From positions 1 through 21,324 of the forward strand of contig JAWLDJ010000033.1 of the NCBI GenBank assembly GCA_041686695.1: a stretch of 21,324 nt of DNA, written 5' to 3'. The position numbers and the translations under genes are program-made. The notes under the pieces are model-generated. The model saw only the letters and a program-made list of their open reading frames with translations. It searched no databases and was not told the DNA's origin. This DNA is from T1Sed10-7 sp041686695 (GTDB taxonomy: Bacteria > Actinomycetota > Nitriliruptoria > Nitriliruptorales > Nitriliruptoraceae). Shown one piece after another: positions 7,147 to 12,793 of the stretch; the first letter of the stretch is position 1, and the number at the start of each line of letters is the position of its first letter.

Positions 7147-7681
7147 TGCCACATCCCATGGCGGGGCGCTGGTCCCCTGGGACGGGCGCGCCCGCCAGGA
7201 CCGCCGTGGCGGCGGCACGCAGGTCCGCCCCCGTCAGCGGGACCCCGTTACCGGGGGTCGATCCGTCGAAGGCGCCGCGGTAGGCGAGGTGTTGCCGGGT
7301 GTCGAACAGGAACAGCTCCGGGGTACACGCCGCCCCGATCGCCCGCGCCGCGCTCTGGTCCGGGTCCCGCAGGTACGGGAACCGCCAGGCGGCGCGCTCG
7401 GCCTGTGCCCGCATGCCGTCCGGGCCGTCCTGTGGGTACGTGGCAGCGTCGTTGCTGCTCACCCCGATCACCTGCAGGCCCTGCTCCACCAGTTCGGCGG
7501 TCACCTCGCCGAAGGCGCTCTCGATGTGCACGACGTAGGGGCAGTGGTTGGCGAGGAACGCCACCAGCACCGGCGCGGTCCCCGCCAGGTCGTGGAGTCG
7601 GTGCTCGACGCCATCGTTGTCGGTGAGGGTGACGTCGGGCAGTGGTGTCCCGAGCGGGGTGCGGTCGGAGACGGTGGGCAC
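7115..7681 (-). CDS. Thioredoxin-fold (AhpC/TSA-like) family protein
   Basis: This 188-residue protein matches the short cytosolic redoxin family with a NHCPYV motif, CTPELFLFD and a C-terminal MGCGIKW. The fold would suit thiol-disulfide or peroxide chemistry. In many family members the first motif reads C-N-H-C-P, a CxxC pair; here it is A-N-H-C-P (AFLANHCPYV, near residues 44-50), so only the second cysteine is kept. Two further cysteines, in CTP and GCG, are at the usual family places. The GTG at 7681 is the furthest upstream start, with only a weak GGACAGG before it; the domain begins almost at once after it. It converges on the phosphopantetheinyl transferase gene, overlapping 32 nt. 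Substrate and partner are unknown. Confidence 0.85.
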   Translation of the reverse strand: MPTVSDRTPLGTPLPDVTLTDNDGVEHRLHDLAGTAPVLVAFLANHCPYVVHIESAFGEVTAELVEQGLQVIGVSSNDAATYPQDGPDGMRAQAERAAWRFPYLRDPDQSAARAIGAACTPELFLFDTRQHLAYRGAFDGSTPGNGVPLTGADLRAAATAVLAGAPVPGDQRPAMGCGIKWARGQAPA

Positions 7682-7739
7682 GGTGGCAGCCTGTCCGTTG
7701 GAGCGGAGCGTGATCGAAGCCGTTGCTGGGTCGGTCCGG

Positions 7740-7813
7740 AGCCGAGGAGGGGATTCGAACCCCTGACCGTCCGCTTACAAGGCGGATGCTCTGCCGGACT
7801 GAGCTACCTCGGC
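7740..7813 (-). tRNA. tRNA-Thr (anticodon TGT)
   Basis: The minus strand folds as a full cloverleaf: acceptor GCCGAGG/CCTCGGC, D arm GCTC/GAGC, anticodon stem TCCGC/GCGGA with loop CTTGTAA, and T arm AGGGG-TTCGAAT-CCCCT. The middle loop bases TGT read the threonine codon ACA. The discriminator base is T and the 3' CCA is not encoded. Confidence 0.97.
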
Positions 7814-7850
7814 GTTGCTCGCGATGCTACGCGGCGGGGTACGGGCGAGC

Positions 7851-7897
7851 CAGACGAACGACCACCTCGATGTAGTTGCACCGATGTGGTTCGTCTG
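7851..7897. promoter_or_regulatory. Long-spaced inverted repeat between tRNA-Thr and the DUF3263 gene
   Basis: CAGACGAAC (7851-7859) and GTTCGTCTG (7889-7897) are exact inverse complements 29 bp apart. A short CCAC/GTGG extension pairs if two bases bulge. The pair brackets the candidate -35 of the plus-strand gene and lies upstream of the divergent tRNA, so it could bind a regulator or loop in RNA. Function is not known. Confidence 0.45.
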
Positions 7898-7904
7898 CGA
7901 ACAT
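7876..7904 (+). promoter_or_regulatory. Weak promoter candidate for the DUF3263-LytR_C pair
   Basis: TTGCAC (7876-7881) and GAACAT (7899-7904) are 17 bp apart, 27 nt before the ATG. The -10 match is poor. Confidence 0.25.
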
Positions 7905-7930
7905 CGCACCCGGACCAGAGGAGGACCTCC

Positions 7931-8203
7931 ATGTCGGCGACCACCCAGCCAGCGATCTCCGAGCGTGATGCGCAGATCCTGACCTTCGAGCGTGAGTGGT
8001 GGAAGCACGCCGGCAACAAGGAGGAGGCCGTCAGGGAGCACTTCGACCTCTCACCGACGCGCTACTACCAGCTGCTCAACCGCATCATCGACGACGAGGT
8101 GGCGCTCGCCCACGACCCCATGCTCGTCAAGCGACTGCGCCGACTACGGGCGCAGCGGCAACGGCAGCGCGCGGCCCGCCGCGTCGGTGTCGGCGCACGG
8201 TGA
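7931..8203 (+). CDS. DUF3263 family small protein (helix-turn-helix-like)
   Basis: This 90-residue protein matches the actinobacterial DUF3263 family: ISERDAQILTFEREWW, then GNKEEAVREHFDLSPTRYYQ and a basic C-terminus (RRLRAQRQRQRAARR). The central segment (about 28-52) has the spacing of a helix-turn-helix, so DNA binding is plausible but not shown. The ATG at 7931 follows a strong AGAGGAGG site. The GTG of the LytR_C gene starts 7 nt after its stop, so the two are probably co-transcribed. In Mycobacterium tuberculosis, as I recall, a DUF3263 gene (Rv0430) precedes the LytR_C gene virR (Rv0431), the same order. Confidence 0.85.
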   Translation: MSATTQPAISERDAQILTFEREWWKHAGNKEEAVREHFDLSPTRYYQLLNRIIDDEVALAHDPMLVKRLRRLRAQRQRQRAARRVGVGAR

Positions 8204-8210
8204 CGGCGTC

Positions 8211-8912
8211 GTGAACGCTGGCGACGTCGACAACGAGGAGCATGCACCTGCAGCCCTGGTGCCGTTGGTGCTGCGTGTCCTCGGTATCGCGGCACTGATC
8301 GTTGGTGCCTCGGCCGCGCTGTTCTACGGACTCGGCCGCATCGGTGACGATCCGCTGGTCATCGCTGACGGCCCCGATGGCGAGGAGACGACCGAGGACG
8401 GCGCTGGCTCCGAGCCTGACCAGGAACCGGAGCCCGAGCCCGAACCGGAACCCGAGCCCGAGCCCGAGCCGGAACCCGAGCCCGAACCGGAACCCGAGCC
8501 CGAGCCCGAGCCGGAACCCGAGCCGGAACCGGAGCCCGAGCCGGAACCGGAACCCGAGCCCGAACCCGAGCCGGAACCGGAGCCCGAGCCGGAACCGGAG
8601 CCCGAGCCCGAACCCGAACCGGACCGGATCGATCCGTCGACGGTCACCGTGCAGGTGCTCGATGGGTACCAGGCCGACGGGGGCGCAGCGGCAGCCACCG
8701 TCGCCGCCGAGCTCGCCGACGTCGGCTACCGGATCATCGCCCAGAACCCGGCGCTGCGCTACGAGGTCACGACGGTGCTGTGGACCTCGGGCAGCCAGGC
8801 CGCCGGCCAGCAGGTCGCCGAGGACATCGGTGCCGGCGAGGTGCGCCAGCAGCCGGGCAACCTGTCCGAGTCGGTGATGGTCCACGTCGTGGTCGGCGCC
8901 GACCGCGGCTGA
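8211..8912 (+). CDS. LytR_C-domain membrane protein with a long Glu-Pro spacer (VirR-like)
   Basis: This 233-residue protein has a short cytoplasmic N-terminus, one membrane helix (about 15-40, LVLRVLGIAALIVGASAALF), an acidic linker, 33 consecutive Glu-Pro dipeptides (residues 72-137), and a C-terminal LytR_C domain (about 143-231: VTVQVLDGYQADGGAAAATV ... VMVHVVVGADRG). LytR_C domains occur at the end of LytR-CpsA-Psr cell-wall ligases and as stand-alone anchored proteins such as mycobacterial VirR. The domain should lie outside the membrane, with the Glu-Pro rod holding it away from the surface. The GTG at 8211 is chosen for the GGTGA site 7 nt upstream, which overlaps the previous stop; a GTG at 8187 would overlap the DUF3263 gene. 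No LCP catalytic domain is present, so a role in envelope organisation is inferred. Confidence 0.85.
   Translation: MNAGDVDNEEHAPAALVPLVLRVLGIAALIVGASAALFYGLGRIGDDPLVIADGPDGEETTEDGAGSEPDQEPEPEPEPEPEPEPEPEPEPEPEPEPEPEPEPEPEPEPEPEPEPEPEPEPEPEPEPEPEPEPEPEPDRIDPSTVTVQVLDGYQADGGAAAATVAAELADVGYRIIAQNPALRYEVTTVLWTSGSQAAGQQVAEDIGAGEVRQQPGNLSESVMVHVVVGADRG
8424..8621 (+). repeat. Uninterrupted (Glu-Pro)33 coding repeat
   Basis: 33 consecutive hexamers of the form GARCCS, mixing GAG/GAA and CCC/CCG without strict periodicity. The antisense frame reads Gly-Ser repeats and makes long spurious minus-strand frames. The mixed synonymous codons suggest that the peptide, not the DNA, is under selection, or that the expansion is old. 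Confidence 0.95.
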
Positions 8913-8944
8913 GCCGCTGCCGCCGGGCTGAGCCGCTGCTGCCA
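8907..8944. repeat. Two 19-bp direct repeats at the 3' end of the LytR_C gene
   Basis: GGCTGAGCCGCTGCCGCCG (8907-8925) is followed directly by a copy with two changes (8926-8944). The first copy contains the TGA stop, so a second TGA in another frame sits 19 bp on. Confidence 0.75.
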
Positions 8945-8988
8945 CCCGGCGGCGCTCGCATGGCTGCTGCAGCCGAGCCGGGGCCGGG

Positions 8989-9429
8989 TCAGTCGTCGAG
9001 CGACGGCAGCCGCTCGAGGATGAGGCGACGTCGGTCTTCCTCCTCCTGAGGGGTCGTGCCGAGCACGTCCTCGAGGACCTGCCACAGGGCCAGTGGCGAG
9101 AAGGGTTTGGCGAGGTGGTCGGCCGCCCCACGGGTCCAGCCGAGGTACTGATCCTGCTCCTTCGCCCTGCCTGTCAGGAGCACGACGGGGAGGTCCTTGA
9201 GGTCCGCATCCGACTTGATGGCGCTGAGGACCTGCCAGCCGTCCATCCGCGGCAGCATGACGTCGAGCACGACGACGTCCGGTGGTGTCGTACGCAGGCG
9301 TGCCATCGCCTCCTCGCCGTCACGTGCCTCGACCACCTCGTAGCCCTCGAACGCCAGGCTGACGCGGCAGAGCACCAGGATGTCCGGCTCGTCCTCGACG
9401 ACCAGGACCGTGGCTCGCTCCTCGGCCAT
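8989..9429 (-). CDS. Stand-alone response-regulator receiver protein
   Basis: This 146-residue protein is a single CheY-like receiver. Acidic pocket E12-D13, phospho-acceptor D56 in VVLDVMLPRMDGW, T86 in LLTG and K108 in AKPFS are all present. H105 stands at the usual aromatic switch position. A ~25-residue acidic tail (EEEDRRRLILERL) follows; there is no DNA-binding or enzymatic output domain. It must act by protein-protein contact or as a phosphorelay intermediate. No histidine kinase is in the window. The ATG at 9429 has a strong GGAGGGGG site upstream. Confidence 0.9.
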   Translation of the reverse strand: MAEERATVLVVEDEPDILVLCRVSLAFEGYEVVEARDGEEAMARLRTTPPDVVVLDVMLPRMDGWQVLSAIKSDADLKDLPVVLLTGRAKEQDQYLGWTRGAADHLAKPFSPLALWQVLEDVLGTTPQEEEDRRRLILERLPSLDD

Positions 9430-9595
9430 GCCGACCCCCTCCCGACGCCGAGCGCAGCGGCCTCGCTGGCAGCCCGTCGCGACCGTTGCGCTGCGTGCTC
9501 ATTGCCGAGGTACGCGCCCGCTGCCGAGCGCGCAGCCGGGCGCCCCGGCGAACCGTCGCACGGCACGGTAGCGGTGGCCCGCGGGTGAGGTCAGG
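9430..9595. other. Spacer between gpgS and the receiver gene
   Basis: About 166 bases with no supported gene. It should contain the receiver gene's promoter on the minus strand and the end of the gpgS transcript. No clear -35/-10 pair was found. Confidence 0.4.
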
Positions 9596-9627
9596 GCCGG
9601 CGGCCCGGGCCCGGCCCGGGCGCCGGC
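9596..9627 (-). terminator. GC-only hairpin after gpgS (putative terminator)
   Basis: GCCGGCGGCCCGGGC (9596-9610) pairs with GCCCGGGCGCCGGC (9614-9627) over 14 bp with a single bulged G and a 3-nt loop. It lies 14 nt after the gpgS stop in the direction of transcription. There is no T-tract, which is usual for high-GC actinobacterial terminators. Confidence 0.6.
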
Positions 9628-9641
9628 CGCCGGGCGCGGCC

Positions 9642-10604
9642 TCAGTCCGGCGCGATGTCGCGCAGCGGAGGCCGTTGCGCCGCGCCGATGACGGCGGGTT
9701 CGAGGTCGAGCCGGCCGGTGCCGTCCCGGACGGGCTGCCACAGCACCAGCTCCGAGGGCAGCTCGGCCCCGCCGTCGGTGCGCCGATCCGCCAGCACCTG
9801 GAGCAACTCAGCGGCCATGCGCCCCAGGGCCGGCAGGCTCTGGTGGTCGTGGGTGCGTCGGCCGAGGTCGACCTGGGCGATCGCATCGATGCCGTACCGC
9901 TCGACGACGTCGATGAGCATCGCGACCTCGACGCCGTAGCCCCGGACGAAGGGCAGCGTCTCGAGCAGGCTCCGGCGGGCGCCGATCTCGCCAGACAGCG
10001 GTTGGGCCATCCCCGCCAGGGCTGGGAACCACAGCGCCAGAGCCGGGCGTGCCAGCAGTTCGGTGACCCGGCCTCCGCCCGCGGCCTGCACCTGGCCCCC
10101 GAGCGCCAGGGGCCGGTCGTAGACGGCCTTGGTGAGCTGGACCCCCGTGTCGTCCAGCAGCGGTCCCAGCAGCCCGACCACGAACCTCGGGCCGATGTCC
10201 ACGATGTCGGCGTCGAGGTAGATCAGCACCTCACCTCGTGCCGCCGCGAGGCCTTTCCACATGGCCTCGCCCTTGCCAGCCGAGCTGCCGAGGTGGGGGA
10301 GCACCTCGGCCTGCCGGACCACCCGGGCACCGGCGGCGCGCGCCACCTCGGCGGTGCCGTCCTCGGAGTCGGCGTCGACGACCAGGAGCTCGTCCACCAG
10401 GCCGATCCTCTCGACGAGCGTCGAACGGATCGTGCCGACCACCTCGCCGACCGTGGCCGCCTCGTTGCGGGCCGGTAGCACCACGCTCACCCGCTCGCCT
10501 CTGGCACGGAGCCGTGCGCGCAACCGATCGGGATCGAACCGGGTGTGCGTCACGATCGGGCGACCCGGTGGGGGCCGGGTTCCGGTGCCGTCCGGGGACG
10601 GCAT
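9642..10604 (-). CDS. Glucosyl-3-phosphoglycerate synthase
   Basis: This 320-residue GT-A fold, GT81-type glycosyltransferase would join glucose from a nucleotide sugar to 3-phosphoglycerate, the first step towards glucosylglycerate and, in mycobacteria, methylglucose lipopolysaccharides. Motifs: VVLPARNEAATV (41-52), VVDADSEDGT (75-84), KGEAMWKGL (111-119), the metal-binding D131-A-D, GRVTELLARP (178-187), PLSGE (203-207), RGYGVE (221-226) and H252-x-H254. Length and motif order fit GpgS. The ATG at 10604 overlaps the stop of the upstream antiporter gene (TGATG), so translation is coupled. A GTG 17 codons downstream, just before THTRFDP, is also possible. The matching phosphatase gene (gpgP) is not in the window. 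Confidence 0.9.
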   Translation of the reverse strand: MPSPDGTGTRPPPGRPIVTHTRFDPDRLRARLRARGERVSVVLPARNEAATVGEVVGTIRSTLVERIGLVDELLVVDADSEDGTAEVARAAGARVVRQAEVLPHLGSSAGKGEAMWKGLAAARGEVLIYLDADIVDIGPRFVVGLLGPLLDDTGVQLTKAVYDRPLALGGQVQAAGGGRVTELLARPALALWFPALAGMAQPLSGEIGARRSLLETLPFVRGYGVEVAMLIDVVERYGIDAIAQVDLGRRTHDHQSLPALGRMAAELLQVLADRRTDGGAELPSELVLWQPVRDGTGRLDLEPAVIGAAQRPPLRDIAPD

Positions 10605-11575
10605 CAGCCGGCGAGCAGCGGCAGGGTGCCGACGTACAGCGCGAGAAGGACGAGGGCCTCGATGCGGTGCACCTGACGGCCGGTGGCCATGAACACCGTG
10701 GCCAGCGCCGCCACCCCCACCATGAGCGCCGTGCCCAGGCCCGTGATGGAGGGGCCGAGTGTCTGCCCGGCACCCGAGAACGCGGCTGCGGCCGCGACCG
10801 CTCCGCTGTTGAACAGGTTGCTGCCCAACAGGTTGCCGATCAGCAGGTCCGTCTCCTGCCGACGAGCGGCCTGCACGGCCGTCGCCAGTTCGGGCAGCGA
10901 GGTCCCGATCGCGACGACGGTGAGTCCGATGAACGCCTCACTGAGCCCGAGTTCGCGCGCCACCGTGGAGGCCGAGACCACCAGGAGCTGCGCCGCCCCG
11001 AGGGTGCCGACCAGCCCGAGCAGGGTCCTGACCGACTCACGCGGCAGTGAGAGGTGGCTGCCCTCCTGGAGGAACTCCTGTACCACGTCCGCTGTGGGCA
11101 GTGCCGCGACACCGCTCGAGCGCCGCGCGGACCACAGGGTGATCGACAGGGCGATGACCAGCCCACCGAACAGCAGCGCGCCGTCGAGACGCGTCAACGT
11201 GCCCGACTGCAGCAGCAGCCCGAGGAGCAGGACCAGGCCGAGCGAGAGCGGTGCCTCGCGCCGGAGCACGGGCGAGCTCACGGCCACGGGCGCGATCAGC
11301 GCGGCGACACCCAGCACCAGGGTCAGGTTGGCGACGTTGGAGCCGACGATGTTGCCGACGGCCAGGTCGAGCGAGCCCTGCAGGCCGGCGAGCACGGAGA
11401 CGACCAGTTCCGGCGCGCTGGTGCCGAAGCCGATGACCACGGCACCGATCACCACGGTCGAGACGCGCAGCCGGGCCGCGATCCGGGTCGCACCGACGAC
11501 GAACTGGTCCGCGGCCACGGTGAGCAGCGCGAGACCGAGCACGATGCCGAGCACGGGGAGCAACATCGCCGGCAC
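10604..11575 (-). CDS. CaCA-family cation/calcium antiporter (YrbG-like)
   Basis: This 323-residue membrane protein has two inverted halves of about five helices each, the layout of Na+/Ca2+ (or K+-dependent) exchangers. The two alpha repeats are clear: GFGTSAPE (49-56) with GNIVGSNVAN (74-83), and AIGTSLPE (222-229) with GNLLGSNLFN (247-256). The conserved Glu56 and Glu229 bind the transported ion. A cytoplasmic loop lies at about 150-180. The start is either the GTG at 11575 or the ATG at 11566; neither has a strong ribosome binding site. Its TGA overlaps the ATG of gpgS, so the two are co-translated. The upstream neighbour is divergent across a 98-bp gap that must hold both promoters. Confidence 0.9.
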   Translation of the reverse strand: MPAMLLPVLGIVLGLALLTVAADQFVVGATRIAARLRVSTVVIGAVVIGFGTSAPELVVSVLAGLQGSLDLAVGNIVGSNVANLTLVLGVAALIAPVAVSSPVLRREAPLSLGLVLLLGLLLQSGTLTRLDGALLFGGLVIALSITLWSARRSSGVAALPTADVVQEFLQEGSHLSLPRESVRTLLGLVGTLGAAQLLVVSASTVARELGLSEAFIGLTVVAIGTSLPELATAVQAARRQETDLLIGNLLGSNLFNSGAVAAAAAFSGAGQTLGPSITGLGTALMVGVAALATVFMATGRQVHRIEALVLLALYVGTLPLLAG

Positions 11576-11673
11576 ACTACCGGTCCATCAGCCGCCGGTA
11601 CCGTCGCGCCTGCCGTCGCCGTCGCCGCCATCGGAGCGTGCTCGAGGTCGAGGCGGGTTGGGAGGTCGGGAAC

Positions 11674-12195
11674 GTGAGACGTGCGAGGTCCGGTCGGTTG
11701 CTACCGTCGCCGGCGGTGCTCGTCGTCGGGCTCATCCTGCTGGCCGGCTGCGGTGACGGCAGCGCCGTCATCGAGAGCGACGAACGAGAAGGGGACGCCG
11801 TGGCGCAGGATCTGGACGAGCGGCCGGTCACCGAGGGCCTGGTGCCGGCGGACGGCACCGCCCCGCCGACACAGCTCGTGATCGAGGACGTGGTCGTCGG
11901 CGACGCCGCAGAGGCCACGCAGGGTGATCTCCTCTCGGTCCAGTACGTCGGCGTGCGTTGGTCCGACGGCGGGGAGTTCGACGCCTCGTGGGAACGCGGC
12001 CAGCCGCTGGAGTTCGAGCTGGGCGCCGGACGCGTCATCCCCGGGTGGGAGCAGGGCGTGGAGGGCATGCGTGTCGGTGGTCGGCGGGTCATCACGATCC
12101 CACCCGAGCTGGCCTACGGCGATCGTGGCGCCGGTGGGGTGATCGGACCGGACGAGACGCTGGTCTTCGTGGTGGACCTCGTGGAGGTCAGCTGA
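11674..12195 (+). CDS. FKBP-type peptidyl-prolyl isomerase, predicted lipoprotein
   Basis: This 173-residue protein has a basic N-terminus, a hydrophobic stretch and the lipobox LLAGC with Cys26 as lipidation site, so it should be anchored on the outer face of the membrane. After an acidic, Pro-containing linker the FKBP domain spans about 68-172: VQYVGVRWSDGGEFDASW, RVIPGWEQGVEGMRVGG (V121-I122, W125), PPELAYGDRGAGG (Y148) and LVFVVDLVEV (F165). These correspond to the pocket residues of FKBP12 (Tyr26, Asp37, Val55-Ile56, Trp59, Tyr82, Phe99), so it should be active. The GTG at 11674 has GGAGGT 7 nt upstream; the earlier ATG at 11638 does not. The stop overlaps the ATG of the nitrobindin-like gene (TGATG). 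Confidence 0.92.
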   Translation: MRRARSGRLLPSPAVLVVGLILLAGCGDGSAVIESDEREGDAVAQDLDERPVTEGLVPADGTAPPTQLVIEDVVVGDAAEATQGDLLSVQYVGVRWSDGGEFDASWERGQPLEFELGAGRVIPGWEQGVEGMRVGGRRVITIPPELAYGDRGAGGVIGPDETLVFVVDLVEVS

Positions 12196-12674
12196 TGAGC
12201 GCGCCCGGGCTCGATCCGTCACTGGCACCCCTCGTCGGCACCTTCGTGGGGGAGGGCGATGGTGATTTCCCCACCGTGGAGCCCTTCCGCTACCGCGAGC
12301 AGGTCGTCTTCACGGCCTCGGGTGGGCCGGTCCTGGCCTACAGCCAGCGCACCTCCGACCCGGCCTCGGGACGCCCCATGCACGCGGAGAACGGCTTCCT
12401 GCGCCCGGCGGCTGCCGGCCGGGTCGAGCTGCTCCTCGCCCACAGCTTCGGGCTCACGGAGGTCCAAGAGGGTGCGATCGAGCTGGATGCCGACGGGGTC
12501 CTCAGCCTGCGTCTGGTGAGCACGGTGATCGGGGTCGCCGGGACGGCCAAGCCGGTCGACGCCGTCCGGCGTGACCTCGTCCTCACCGGTGACGTGCTGC
12601 GCACCGAGCTGTGGATGTCCTACGCCGGGGTCGAGAGCCAACACCTGGTGTCCGAGCTGCACCGCACCGGCTGA
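12195..12674 (+). CDS. Nitrobindin-like (FABP-like/THAP4-type) haem-binding protein
   Basis: This 159-residue cytosolic protein fits the all-beta nitrobindin family: LVGTFVGEGDGDFPTV (usual G-x-W-x-G-x-G-x-x-x-Y-P-T, with Trp changed to Phe), FRYREQVVF, LAYSQRT, MHAENGFLRP, HSFGLTEVQEG, and C-terminal SQHLVSELHR. Family members bind ferric haem through a C-terminal histidine and isomerise peroxynitrite or bind NO; the His in QHLV is the likely axial ligand. The ATG at 12195 shares a base with the stop of the FKBP lipoprotein, so the two are co-translated although their products should lie on opposite sides of the membrane. Ends 31 nt before the repeats of the copper promoter. Confidence 0.85.
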   Translation: MSAPGLDPSLAPLVGTFVGEGDGDFPTVEPFRYREQVVFTASGGPVLAYSQRTSDPASGRPMHAENGFLRPAAAGRVELLLAHSFGLTEVQEGAIELDADGVLSLRLVSTVIGVAGTAKPVDAVRRDLVLTGDVLRTELWMSYAGVESQHLVSELHRTG

Positions 12675-12705
12675 GGACCGGATCGGGCCGCCACCGCGGC
12701 GCCTG

Positions 12706-12733
12706 CTCTTGCTACCCCTCTCTTGCTACCCCT
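12706..12733. repeat. Exact 14-bp tandem duplication in the copA promoter
   Basis: CTCTTGCTACCCCT occurs twice head to tail (12706-12719 and 12720-12733). The second copy supplies the -35 TTGCTA and the left arm of the operator-like inverted repeat; the first copy is an extra -35-like sequence and half site. Confidence 0.95.
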
Positions 12734-12751
12734 GGGGGGTATCGGTACGGT
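12723..12751 (+). promoter_or_regulatory. copA promoter
   Basis: TTGCTA (12723-12728) and TACGGT (12746-12751) are exactly 17 bp apart. Transcription would begin near 12758, leaving a ~36-nt leader before the GTG at 12794. Confidence 0.6.
12727..12741. promoter_or_regulatory. CsoR-like copper operator
   Basis: TACCCC (12727-12732), the spacer TGG, and GGGGTA (12736-12741) form a perfect inverted repeat. It overlaps the end of the -35 and fills most of the promoter spacer, so a bound repressor would block RNA polymerase. C-tract/G-tract palindromes flanked by TA are typical of the Cu(I)-sensing repressor CsoR, and the downstream gene is a copper ATPase. No csoR gene is in the window. Confidence 0.6.
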
Positions 12752-12793
12752 GCGCGGGACCGAGCGCATCCCCGCCGTCCCTCCGAGGTCCGC

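Noticed and set aside
7851..7904. LexA/SOS box in the tRNA-DUF3263 intergenic region
   Set aside because: GTTC and GAAC halves occur but not with the spacing of the actinobacterial box.
8324..8698. Minus-strand frame of Gly-Ser repeats (124 residues)
   Set aside because: Exact antisense image of the (Glu-Pro)33 codons.
8127..9131. Minus-strand frame with long Gly-Phe/Leu-Arg runs
   Set aside because: It is antisense to the Glu-Pro repeat and crosses the end of the receiver gene; no ribosome binding site or known domain.
10683..11756. 357-residue plus-strand frame opposite the antiporter
   Set aside because: Ser/Thr/Arg/Pro-rich antisense translation; the minus strand has both CaCA alpha repeats.
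12740..12745. TATCGG as the copA -10
   Set aside because: It would leave only 11 bp to the TTGCTA at 12723; TACGGT at 12746 gives exactly 17 bp.
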